The notes under the pieces are model-generated. The model was not told the origin of the DNA, did no database searches, and saw nothing but the letters and a program-made list of their open reading frames with translations. The position numbers and the translations under genes are program-made. From positions 1 through 62,627 of IMG/VR virus record IMGVR_UViG_3300025115_000633: 62,627 bases of DNA, one strand, 5' to 3'. The first letter of the stretch is position 1. Every line of letters starts with the position of its first letter. Below are positions 8,806-16,341 of the stretch, piece after piece. This stretch comes from a virus.

Positions 8806-8811
8806 TATAAG
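8806..8811 (+). promoter_or_regulatory. Possible -10 element before the head genes
   Basis: The 98-base AT-rich gap 8720-8817 has T-runs and ends in CGTATAAG. TATAAG at 8806-8811 is only six bases before ATG 8818, and no Shine-Dalgarno precedes that ATG. If used, transcription would begin at or next to the start codon (leaderless). A CGTATAAG also occurs at 22823-22830 before the tail genes. Weak evidence. Confidence 0.3.
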
Positions 8812-8817
8812 CATTGT

Positions 8818-9363
8818 ATGAGGAGATTGTATCCGCGTAGACGAGATATAACGGAGGAGTTTGGGCTTGAACCAGCTCAAAGTTTTGGGGTGGGAATACC
8901 CAATCCGAGTAAGGCTACGCAGGGGGCAGTTGAGCCGGTCACGCCAGATCATTCCACTCCAGTAGGCGAAGTCGTCGATAAGCTGATTGAATTTGTGAAC
9001 GGGCAGGGTCTTTTATCTAGTTATGTTGGCGTAGAATATGATTCCAACACAATGGACATATGGCTTTATTTCTCGAAAGAGGCCGAGCAAGAGGAGTTAG
9101 AAGCCCTCGCTGATACTATCCGTAATTCCAAATACGCCCAGCATGTCGATGTAATGCCACATCAGGGTAAAGAAAGCTCATGGATTATAGCTGTAGGCAA
9201 AACCCGTCCTGCTGGAAACCCTAAGTTGAATGGCGATGTGGGGTTCGCTATCAGCACATTCTCAGGCACAATGGATGTTACCAATGCTCAGGGGCAGAAC
9301 AATAATGCTCCTGCGATGAGTGGGCAACTCTCAACTCTACCTAATTCTCAGGAGCCGACGTGA
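8818..9363 (+). CDS. Hypothetical protein, probable head-region protein
   Basis: A 181-aa protein: basic N-terminus (MRRLYPRRR), a folded central region about 45-135 (VGEVVDKLIEF ... WIIAVGK) and a Q/N/T-rich tail. It opens the head gene block. ATG 8818 lacks a ribosome-binding site, and I see no better in-frame start. Role unknown; small virion or assembly protein is the inference from position. Confidence 0.6.
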   Translation: MRRLYPRRRDITEEFGLEPAQSFGVGIPNPSKATQGAVEPVTPDHSTPVGEVVDKLIEFVNGQGLLSSYVGVEYDSNTMDIWLYFSKEAEQEELEALADTIRNSKYAQHVDVMPHQGKESSWIIAVGKTRPAGNPKLNGDVGFAISTFSGTMDVTNAQGQNNNAPAMSGQLSTLPNSQEPT

Positions 9364-10313
9364 TGAGTGCTTGGCGTGATAAACTTATGGTTTGTCCTTC
9401 ATGTAAGGCAGAGAGCAAACTGGAAGAAATATCTTTGAACGAAGAAGCTCAGTTTGCCTGCCCGGTATGTAAAACGGCTTATGTTATCTCCGCCCAAATG
9501 AAAAATCCAGTTCAGGGTGGTGAAGGTGGAGCGACCCCTCCTTCGCCTGAGCCGCCCAAGAACGTGCCCCCTCCTCCAGAACCAACGCCTGAGCCTGGAC
9601 CTCCCCCTGGTGAAGGCGGCGCTGTCTCCGGCACTGCTGGTGAAAGCATTGAGCTTTGTAGGCAGTGGGCACGTAATACGAAAAACCAGACCCCTGCCAA
9701 CCTGAATCGAGCCACCCTTTTTCACCCTGTGGTGGTTGAGGAATGGAAAAAGATTGGTTTGGCGGTCAACGAGGGGGCTGTGGTTCTTATATGCCCAGAA
9801 TGCAAAACTGATTGGCCGTCTGCGAAAATGGAATCCTGCCCCAAGTGTGGGTCGGCAAAATCGGAGGTGTCTGAAGAGACCGTCCGTGAACGTACTGGGC
9901 GGCTGATGGCCATGCTCGTTAATGATGGGCAATCGACTGAGGGTATGGTTGATATGCTTTTAGGAGAGAAGAAAGACAAGAAAGATAAGGAAGATAAAAA
10001 AAACAAGAAGGGGAAATTGTTCGCCAAGAAACAATGTAAAGGGCGTCGTTGTGAGAGTCTAAATGAATCTTTGCCCGACGACGAAGCTTTGGCGTTTATT
10101 GCTGATGGTCTGTTGGAATATATACGAGAGTGCAAAGAAAATTCTAGTTCTATCGCCAACTGGACAGATTTTGCCAGTCAGTCAGGTCTCCAGTCCTCTA
10201 TCGCCAAGACAGCCTTATCTTATGCTTTGACGAGGTTAGAGAATTACTTTCATAACCTGAGTGGATTTGGGGAGAGGAAAGGACGTGAAACACTTGGTTG
10301 GGGCGAGGATTGA
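9363..10313 (+). CDS. Zinc-ribbon protein with proline-rich linker
   Basis: A 316-aa protein. An N-terminal zinc ribbon (CPSC ... CPVC, about 12-38) is joined by a proline/glycine linker (about 50-90) to a second ribbon (CPEC ... CPKC, about 144-165), then a very lysine-rich run (about 205-225, KKDKKDKEDKKNKK) and a helical C-terminus. ATG 9363 overlaps the previous stop (TGATG) with GGAG eight bases upstream. The layout suggests nucleic-acid or protein contacts during head assembly, but no family is recognised. Confidence 0.65.
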   Translation: MSAWRDKLMVCPSCKAESKLEEISLNEEAQFACPVCKTAYVISAQMKNPVQGGEGGATPPSPEPPKNVPPPPEPTPEPGPPPGEGGAVSGTAGESIELCRQWARNTKNQTPANLNRATLFHPVVVEEWKKIGLAVNEGAVVLICPECKTDWPSAKMESCPKCGSAKSEVSEETVRERTGRLMAMLVNDGQSTEGMVDMLLGEKKDKKDKEDKKNKKGKLFAKKQCKGRRCESLNESLPDDEALAFIADGLLEYIRECKENSSSIANWTDFASQSGLQSSIAKTALSYALTRLENYFHNLSGFGERKGRETLGWGED

Positions 10314-10351
10314 TGATACATATTCAGGTTGACGATATTAGGAGTTAAGTG

Positions 10352-10747
10352 ATGGCAAATAGACCTACGGTTCGTGCTCACGATCGTTTCAACGCCGTTT
10401 GTAATCTGTGGCTGGCGTGGGACATTTACCCGGTGCACCCCGCTGGAATGTGTCTGGCTTTCAAGAACGAGAGCGATGCTCTGGCGACCATATCGATTGA
10501 GGAGTCGGAAGACGGTGTGGCATGGAATCCAGTGCTTTTCAGCACCCCAGTGGTTGCTGGACTTCCTAGTCTTGACCTCGTTCCTCTGGCTAATGCAATG
10601 GTGCTATTCGTTACCAGAATGAGATATGTACGGATTGTTGCCACGCCTGACCCTAACGCTAATGTCGATAAGGTAGCCGAAGGTTTATGGATGTGGAGTT
10701 TTGAATACCCGCCGATCAATGCTCAGACGGCGGCTGAAGAGTATTAA
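10352..10747 (+). CDS. Hypothetical head-region protein
   Basis: A 131-aa beta-rich protein. AGGAG lies seven bases before ATG 10352 (GTG 10349 is also in frame). Alternating hydrophobic strands (MCLAFKN, ISIEES, YVRIVA) suggest a beta-sandwich such as a capsid decoration or neck component. No cysteine motif beyond single residues. Assignment by position only. Confidence 0.65.
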   Translation: MANRPTVRAHDRFNAVCNLWLAWDIYPVHPAGMCLAFKNESDALATISIEESEDGVAWNPVLFSTPVVAGLPSLDLVPLANAMVLFVTRMRYVRIVATPDPNANVDKVAEGLWMWSFEYPPINAQTAAEEY

Positions 10748-10763
10748 TATAAGGAGGAAACCA

Positions 10764-11234
10764 ATGCCAGGTTCGTGCGGTCCAATTGCCTCAGCCGTTA
10801 AGAAGGGTCATCGTCATATGTCTCTAGGCAAGGCGAAAAAACTGTTTCATGATGTGCAGAAAAAGGAAACCCCGAAACTGGGCAAGGAACGTGCCGGAGG
10901 GGCGGCTATGTCGGCTGTTCAGAAAGCCACTGGAGCAAAGAAGGAAGACCTTGCTCTTATGGGTATTCCAGCCCGTTTCCTGCTGAATGAGTCGTATGCC
11001 AAGCCTATTATGGAGATGGACGACTTTTCAAAAGGGCTTTGTTCAATGATGCTCTATGAGCTTTACCAGAACCCGGAATGGGAACTGCCAACAGAAGAGG
11101 ACATCAGTTCCCTGTGCGAATCGGCCACATCGTCAGAATTTGTCGAGATGGCGAAGAAATTGTTCCCCAATGTTCCAGAGAGGTATCAGCAATATTTAGC
11201 AAGTATTTTAGCGGCAGGGTCGAAGCGAGGTTAA
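10764..11234 (+). CDS. Hypothetical head-region protein
   Basis: A 156-aa protein beginning at ATG 10764, eight bases after AGGAGG; an in-frame ATG 63 bases upstream lies inside the previous gene and adds an arginine-rich stretch with no ribosome site. Basic first third (K/R/H rich, about 10-50) and a helical acidic remainder. Unrecognised; perhaps a scaffold or core protein. Confidence 0.65.
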   Translation: MPGSCGPIASAVKKGHRHMSLGKAKKLFHDVQKKETPKLGKERAGGAAMSAVQKATGAKKEDLALMGIPARFLLNESYAKPIMEMDDFSKGLCSMMLYELYQNPEWELPTEEDISSLCESATSSEFVEMAKKLFPNVPERYQQYLASILAAGSKRG

Positions 11235-11235
11235 T

Positions 11236-11538
11236 TTGACGACCAAGAAAAAATTCCCCCTTCCCGTTAATTACGGGGTGGTGTATATCGAAAGGATGAT
11301 AAAGTCACCCTTTTTCACCCTGTATTTGCCTGGCGGAGATAGTTATGACCTGTCGAGTGAGGACATGGAAAAATGGCTCTTGTCCTCTGGTGTTGAGGAC
11401 GTAGCACATGTTTTGTCATATATTTGGAATTTTCATACGGTGCTGCTGAATGTTGAAGAACAGATTCCAATGTGGGTCAGTTCAGAAGATCTCCATTCTG
11501 TGGTTGGTAATAGACCTTCATTTGTTGCGATCTTGTAG
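11236..11538 (+). CDS. Hypothetical protein, 100 aa
   Basis: Starts at a TTG directly after the preceding TAA. Compact alpha/beta protein with no recognisable motif; sits just before the protease gene, whose AGGAG overlaps this gene's stop. Probably co-translated with its neighbours. Confidence 0.55.
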   Translation: MTTKKKFPLPVNYGVVYIERMIKSPFFTLYLPGGDSYDLSSEDMEKWLLSSGVEDVAHVLSYIWNFHTVLLNVEEQIPMWVSSEDLHSVVGNRPSFVAIL

Positions 11539-11547
11539 GAGTTGGAG

Positions 11548-13347
11548 ATGTTACTCACAGAAAACAAAAAACCTCTGGTTTCGAGGCCTGTAATAACTGA
11601 AGCCAAAACAGATGGTCCGTATAAGCAGTATGCCGGGCGGATGATTGTTCGTCAGGTCTGCCAACGGGAAGATGTGAAAAACGAAAATCATCGAAGCTAT
11701 CCCAGTCGGGTATGGGATATAAACCTGGCTGAAGATTCGGCGTTTATGAGACGCCTTAAAGCCGGCAAGGTGGTGGGAGAGCTTGAGCACCCTGAAAGTG
11801 GCAACACCCATCTAGCTCGTGTAAGCCACAAAATATTGAACGTTGAACGTATGTATCTTCCTGAAGGCAACGAATTTGGTGTGCCAGCAGGCAAATACCT
11901 GGTTGATACTTATGTTATTCTTAAAACCCCGATGGGTCAAATTGCTGAAGAGCTTCATCATTGTGGCATTTCGCCAGGGCAAAGTTCTCGTGGTCGTGGA
12001 GATGTTCGTTCTGAAGGTGATGTTGAAATAGTCCAGGATAATTATGTTCTGGATACTTTTGACCTTGTTTACCAGCCGTCCGTGGTGGAGGCAGATAGGA
12101 GTCATCGAGTGAAAACAGAAGGCGCACCAGTGGTTCCGAGTGTGTTACCAGAACCGTCTGCTCCAGGAGTTACACCCTCTCCGCCATCAGGCGAAGCTCC
12201 TCCTCCCTCTCCCCTACCTACTGATGCCGATATGCCCCAAGACATGCCGGAAACCCAAGCGCCTCCTACGATGTCCAGGGAAGAGGTGGAAGCTCTTGTT
12301 CGGCGGCTCAGAGAGATGGTCATCTCGAAAACCGCGTCGGATGATATGGTCATAACTCATGAGACGGCAATGAGCTATATCGAGAAAACTTCCGATGATG
12401 CGGGACCTGAGACCATTAAATTCAGGTCTGAGCTTGCAATGCTTTGCAGCATGCTGGTGTCAGCTTTTGCCGAGGTTTTTGGACCTAACAAGATTAAACC
12501 AAGCAAGCATAAGAAGGGGGACGGCGAGGCGAAAGAGGAAGAAGAGGAAACGGAGGCATCTGAATCATCGGAGGACGAGAAAAAGACTGAGGCAAAGATG
12601 GTGGAGGCAGACATGAGTGCTGTCGCCAATCAGGTGAAGGAAGCTAACAAAGATAATGTGGCTAAGGCGTACTATGCGGGCGACCTGCGGGATTTGCTCC
12701 GTAAGACAGGGCACGACGAGACGCCAGAAAATATAGCGGCTCTTGAATCTGAGATGTCAAAGATTGGGTTGAACGTTCAGCGAAAAGAATCGCCTGGTTT
12801 CAAAAAGGAGGATAAATCCATGACTCAGGCAACAGCAGTGGACATTGTGAACAAGTTGACAGAGGAGAACGCCCAGATCCGCAAGGAGTTAGCGGCGTTT
12901 AAGCAGGGCAAGGTTGGTGACTCGAAGCTTAAAGTGCGGTACGAAGCACTCGTCAAGATTGCTGACGAGCTTCTTAATCGCTCTGAAAGCCTGACCAAAG
13001 AGAACGCCAATCTGAAGGTTCGTTACAACGCAGCCGTCCGGCTCGTTGAAGGTGTGGCTTCACGGTTCAAGAAATTGAGCGTTGTCACACATGTTGAAAG
13101 CAAATATGCGGACCTGCCCGCAGTGGCGAAAGCTGTTCTTACGGAATGTAAGAGCACAACTGAAGTTGACAAGAAGGCGAAGGTCTTTAAGTCGGTTTCT
13201 GAAACCAAGCACCAGGTCGACCCGACCGCCCCTCCCATCACAGAATCGTCTGCAAAGCGGGCAGTGACGGACGGCAAAGCGACACCCAAGAAGGGACTCG
13301 GCTCCCTGATGGAGCGTGTTGCTGAACGGACTGGTGAAGTTAAATAA
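11548..13347 (+). CDS. Prohead protease fused to scaffold-like region
   Basis: A 599-aa protein. Residues about 1-185 match T4 gp21-type prohead proteases: NENHRSYP, then GELEHPE with the likely catalytic His at 81, an SH.I..V element, and SPGQSSRGRG with the likely catalytic Ser at 146 or 147. A proline-rich linker (about 198-240), an acidic stretch (about 325-350) and a coiled-coil C-terminus follow, as expected for an assembly scaffold. ATG 11548 has AGGAG six bases upstream; TTG 11542 is too close. It lies directly before the capsid gene. A strong internal start at 12820 makes the last 175 residues separately (see next entry). The enzyme would trim head proteins during maturation. Confidence 0.85.
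   Translation: MLLTENKKPLVSRPVITEAKTDGPYKQYAGRMIVRQVCQREDVKNENHRSYPSRVWDINLAEDSAFMRRLKAGKVVGELEHPESGNTHLARVSHKILNVERMYLPEGNEFGVPAGKYLVDTYVILKTPMGQIAEELHHCGISPGQSSRGRGDVRSEGDVEIVQDNYVLDTFDLVYQPSVVEADRSHRVKTEGAPVVPSVLPEPSAPGVTPSPPSGEAPPPSPLPTDADMPQDMPETQAPPTMSREEVEALVRRLREMVISKTASDDMVITHETAMSYIEKTSDDAGPETIKFRSELAMLCSMLVSAFAEVFGPNKIKPSKHKKGDGEAKEEEEETEASESSEDEKKTEAKMVEADMSAVANQVKEANKDNVAKAYYAGDLRDLLRKTGHDETPENIAALESEMSKIGLNVQRKESPGFKKEDKSMTQATAVDIVNKLTEENAQIRKELAAFKQGKVGDSKLKVRYEALVKIADELLNRSESLTKENANLKVRYNAAVRLVEGVASRFKKLSVVTHVESKYADLPAVAKAVLTECKSTTEVDKKAKVFKSVSETKHQVDPTAPPITESSAKRAVTDGKATPKKGLGSLMERVAERTGEVK
12820..13347 (+). CDS. Nested in-frame scaffold protein
   Basis: AAAAAGGAGG ends at 12811 and is followed after eight bases by ATG 12820, in frame with the protease gene. 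This is one of the best ribosome sites in the window and lies in the middle of a coding region. The product would be 175 aa, with heptad-like helices (about 12-35 and 40-85) and a basic C-terminus. Known parallels: lambda C/Nu3, where the scaffold is made from an internal start of the protease gene. Separate production is inferred. Confidence 0.65.
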   Translation: MTQATAVDIVNKLTEENAQIRKELAAFKQGKVGDSKLKVRYEALVKIADELLNRSESLTKENANLKVRYNAAVRLVEGVASRFKKLSVVTHVESKYADLPAVAKAVLTECKSTTEVDKKAKVFKSVSETKHQVDPTAPPITESSAKRAVTDGKATPKKGLGSLMERVAERTGEVK

Positions 13348-13383
13348 GGTTGTTGTCAGTAACTTTTTGCAAGGAGTTTAACA

Positions 13384-14829
13384 ATGGCAGATACTATGAT
13401 GCTGGAAGCTATGGCTTCCAAAGGCTCACTCCTCGCAGAGAAATGGTCGAAGCTTCCGGGCGCGAACATTCGTGGCTACGGCGATTATAAGCAAGTAGAC
13501 TTTCTGCGTGGAATCCAGAACGAGAGCAAACGTGCGATGATGGCACAGCTCTACGAGAACACCCTCAACTGGCTGAACGGACTTGATGAGTCCACCCGTA
13601 CCCTCCAGGTCGGCAGCTTTGAGAAGCTCGTTTTCCCCATCATCCGGGCGTTCCTGGCAAACCTGGTCGCCTCGGAACTCGTCACCGTCTACCCGATGGA
13701 TGCCCCGACCGGGCTGATTTTCTACTTTGAGGCTGTGTATGGCACCTCGAAGGGGAACGTCGCCCGTGGCTCAAAGGTGTATGACGCACGTTCCGGTCCT
13801 GCGGCGGACTACAATTATTCTTCGGAAATAATTCAGTCCGAGCAGATCAGTGTCGGTGATGGTAGTACCACGAACTTCCAGGGCAACCTGGCGTTCTTGC
13901 CTGCCCGTGCTGGCACAGTCCGTTTCCGTGATGGTGAAATTGGAGATGGTGGTACTCAGCTTGTGGCTGATGACTCGAACGGCAATCTCGTAGGTAACAT
14001 CGGTGCGGGCACGAACACGATTATCTACCCGACTGGTGGCTACAATTTCGATTTTGCTGCACCTCCGGATAACGGTGCACCTATTTACGTGGATTATGAG
14101 TATAACATGGAAGCAAACTCCAATCTTCCGGAGCTTGATATCCAGCTCACATCCGCACCGGTAACCGTCCGCCCGAACAAGCTTCGTGCACGTTACAGTG
14201 CTGAAGCTGCTCAGGACTTCAAGGCGTATCACGGCATCTCCGCAGAGGAAGAAATCGTGATGTTCATGGCGAACCTGATTGCGAAGGAACTGAACTATCG
14301 CATCATCCGCCATCTCGCCCAAGTCGCATCCGCTGGTAATCTGACGTGGGATCGTACCCCGGCGGCAGGTGTACCGTGGATTTGGCACAAAGAAAGTCTC
14401 TTTGACGCTCTCATCCAGGGATCGAACCTCGTGTTCTCGGCAACGCAACGTGTCCGTCCCAACTGGCTCGTCTGCGGTCTGGGTGCTGCGAATGTTATTG
14501 AGACCTTGTCCAAGTTTGAGCGTCGTGCGGAAACCCCGAAGGAAGGTGCAGGTCCTCAGATTATTGGCCGTATCGGTCAGTACGACCCCGTCATTGCAGA
14601 CCCGACATACCCGTCCAATCAGGGTATTATCGGCTATAAGGGCGGCTCGTTCCTTGATACTGGCTATGTCTGGGCTCCGTATCTCCCGCTTTATACGACT
14701 CCGACTATCACCCTTGACGATATGCTTTCTCGTAAAGGGATGATGCAGAGAAGTGCAACGAAGGTGGTGAACAGTCGTATGTACGCCACATTCGATATCA
14801 CCCAGAGCGGTGGTCCTTTCGAGCCTTAA
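13384..14829 (+). CDS. Major capsid protein, T4 gp23-like
   Basis: A 481-aa HK97-fold capsid protein of the T4 type. LVASELVTVYPMDAPTGLIF at about 97-116 and RPNKLRARYSAEAAQDFKAY followed by HG at about 260-281 are the hallmark regions; the C-terminus ATFDI agrees. Residues about 155-240 hold an inserted beta module (DDSNGNLVG ... IIYPTGGYNFDF) that also occurs twice in the baseplate protein at 33768. Codon usage is visibly more C-ending than the neighbours, as expected for a very highly expressed gene. AAGGAG precedes ATG 13384. A terminator hairpin follows at 14843. Confidence 0.9.
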   Translation: MADTMMLEAMASKGSLLAEKWSKLPGANIRGYGDYKQVDFLRGIQNESKRAMMAQLYENTLNWLNGLDESTRTLQVGSFEKLVFPIIRAFLANLVASELVTVYPMDAPTGLIFYFEAVYGTSKGNVARGSKVYDARSGPAADYNYSSEIIQSEQISVGDGSTTNFQGNLAFLPARAGTVRFRDGEIGDGGTQLVADDSNGNLVGNIGAGTNTIIYPTGGYNFDFAAPPDNGAPIYVDYEYNMEANSNLPELDIQLTSAPVTVRPNKLRARYSAEAAQDFKAYHGISAEEEIVMFMANLIAKELNYRIIRHLAQVASAGNLTWDRTPAAGVPWIWHKESLFDALIQGSNLVFSATQRVRPNWLVCGLGAANVIETLSKFERRAETPKEGAGPQIIGRIGQYDPVIADPTYPSNQGIIGYKGGSFLDTGYVWAPYLPLYTTPTITLDDMLSRKGMMQRSATKVVNSRMYATFDITQSGGPFEP

Positions 14830-14842
14830 TGTTACTTTACCC

Positions 14843-14872
14843 AACCAAGGTGGAGTAAAATCCACCTTGGTT
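14843..14872 (+). terminator. Hairpin after the capsid gene
   Basis: Perfect 12-bp stem AACCAAGGTGGA / TCCACCTTGGTT with a six-base GTAAAA loop, 14 bases after the capsid stop. Only a weak T-run (CTTATATA) follows, so it may act as a leaky terminator or a 3' mRNA stabiliser. Confidence 0.7.
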
Positions 14873-14881
14873 CTTATATAT

Positions 14882-14898
14882 GTTCGGGTGTACCGAAC
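14882..14898 (+). other. Small hairpin in 5' leader
   Basis: GTTCGG / CCGAAC six-bp stem with loop GTGTA, 10 bases downstream of the larger hairpin and 24 bases before ATG 14923. No T-run. May be an mRNA 5' end or processing structure. Confidence 0.4.
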
Positions 14899-14922
14899 CG
14901 TCTCTGTTAGAGGGGTAAAGCT

Positions 14923-15588
14923 ATGGCGAAAGCAATACGTTATACTAATCTGAATCCGTTTCCTGTCTGTGTTCCAGGTCCTCGTGGAGTAATGACGATG
15001 TTCGCATCGAATCAGGGGACGTTTGACCCTTGGTACGGGCGATTTATCGGTCCTCGACAGCTGTCGAAAGTAGAGGTGGATGAATCGCAAGCACCTAAAA
15101 CGCCGTCTAAGGCCATTACTCCTTTTCCTCAGCCTGCCGGCACGGTGAAGAATACAGGAAGCATCCCCAAAGTCAATTATGAAAAACCTCCATTTAAGAC
15201 AGCTAACGTACCTGTCGAAGAAACTAATGCTTACATCAAGAAGAACGGTATTTATTATTGCAAGTTCTGTGATGAATTTTGCACAGGCAGTGGTGCAGTA
15301 ATGAATGCCCATGTTGCCGACAATCACCAGGTAGAGGTTGCTACTCCTCCGACCAGACATGGCTCGATGGGCGAGGCGGTACCTGCTCCTCGACCTATTG
15401 TTGAACCCTCGGCTGAGAAAGAAACTCCACCTGTTGCTGAGAACAAACCGGAAATCCAGGAAGTCATAGAGGTGACGCAGGAACTTGTGACCGATAATGA
15501 TTTCCGTTGTGAGGTTTGCGGTAAATCCTTCAAGTCCTCTACGGGGCTTGGAGTGCACAAAGCAAAAAAACATCCAGCGAAGGCATAG
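14923..15588 (+). CDS. Virion-region protein with two C2H2 zinc fingers
   Basis: A 221-aa protein. Residues 1-50 are a compact domain, followed by a proline-rich linker. A C2H2-like finger lies at about 109-128 (YCKFCDEFCTGSGAVMNAHV followed by ADNH) and a second at about 195-216 (CEVCGKSFKSSTGLGVHKAK followed by KH). These are classical spacing C-x2-C-x12-H-x3/4-H. GAGGGGTAAAG precedes ATG 14923. C2H2 fingers in a phage head gene region are unusual; the partner (DNA at the portal or another protein) is unknown. Confidence 0.75.
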   Translation: MAKAIRYTNLNPFPVCVPGPRGVMTMFASNQGTFDPWYGRFIGPRQLSKVEVDESQAPKTPSKAITPFPQPAGTVKNTGSIPKVNYEKPPFKTANVPVEETNAYIKKNGIYYCKFCDEFCTGSGAVMNAHVADNHQVEVATPPTRHGSMGEAVPAPRPIVEPSAEKETPPVAENKPEIQEVIEVTQELVTDNDFRCEVCGKSFKSSTGLGVHKAKKHPAKA

Positions 15589-15619
15589 GTTGACCTTCGC
15601 TTAGTGGAGGATCAATCAG

Positions 15620-16336
15620 TTGCCTGACCTTACCCGAGACAATCTCTGGCAATATGTAAGAATTAAGTTGGGGGGCAGCTATCACCCTATCGAGATAGGG
15701 CTGCCTGAACTTGATGTCGCCATCCAGGATTCTCTCGACTTGTTCAATCATTATGTTGGCGAGTTTGAATTCAGGGTGGAGAAGAATATCTCCACAGGCA
15801 CTTTTATCGACCTGTCTACAGTAGAGGGGTTAAAAGGGGTAGTGTCGGTAAGGATGGCCTTCCCTGAACAGGACTCAGTTTATACGCAGATGAACATTTT
15901 CGAGTTGATGTACCGTATGGTGTTTCCACGAATGCCAGTAGGCGAGTGGTATCAACTCAGGATGTTCTACGAGATGTATCAGAAGGTGCGTGGAACTGAC
16001 CCTGACTGGCGGTATGACCCAGCAGCCAAAAGGTTATGGGTTGATTGCCATAGTGGTCCGTATGACGTGGCTATGGTGTTGTCGAAGGAATTGACGCTTG
16101 AGGGATTGAACAAAAGTCGGCCAATGTATAAAGACCTTTTCAAATCAGCTGCACTCGCTTTCTGTAAGCAGATGCTTGCGAGGGTGAGGGGCAAGTGGGG
16201 GGATACAATCCCTGCTCCGCCTGGCACTATGTCGACTGACGCAGCGGCTTTGAGGGACGAGGCTGGCAAGGAGATAGAGGCTGTGCGGCTGGCTGTACAA
16301 GGCACATCAGATGCTCAGGTTGCTATATTTGGATAA
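15620..16336 (+). CDS. Neck / head-completion protein
   Basis: A 238-aa protein from TTG 15620 with GGAGG nine bases upstream. Aromatic and charged mixed alpha/beta region, an internal LFKSAALAFCKQMLARVRGK helix and an alanine/glutamate C-terminus. Position directly after the capsid genes and before the tail genes fits a T4 gp13/gp14-type neck protein, though I cannot see a diagnostic motif. Functional call from order only. Confidence 0.55.
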   Translation: MPDLTRDNLWQYVRIKLGGSYHPIEIGLPELDVAIQDSLDLFNHYVGEFEFRVEKNISTGTFIDLSTVEGLKGVVSVRMAFPEQDSVYTQMNIFELMYRMVFPRMPVGEWYQLRMFYEMYQKVRGTDPDWRYDPAAKRLWVDCHSGPYDVAMVLSKELTLEGLNKSRPMYKDLFKSAALAFCKQMLARVRGKWGDTIPAPPGTMSTDAAALRDEAGKEIEAVRLAVQGTSDAQVAIFG

Positions 16337-16341
16337 AGACT

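Noticed and set aside
9399-9932. 177-codon minus-strand frame opposite the zinc-ribbon gene
   Set aside because: Antisense shadow of a proline-rich plus-strand gene; no minus-strand gene is supported anywhere else in the window.
12140-12355. Alternative plus-frame genes inside the protease linker
   Set aside because: Proline- and arginine-rich shadow of the linker; no ribosome site.
13771-15573. 600-codon open frame on the minus strand opposite the capsid gene
   Set aside because: It runs antisense across the capsid gene, the terminator hairpin and the zinc-finger gene. The strong codon bias of the capsid gene removes stops on the opposite strand; no ribosome site or plausible protein is seen.
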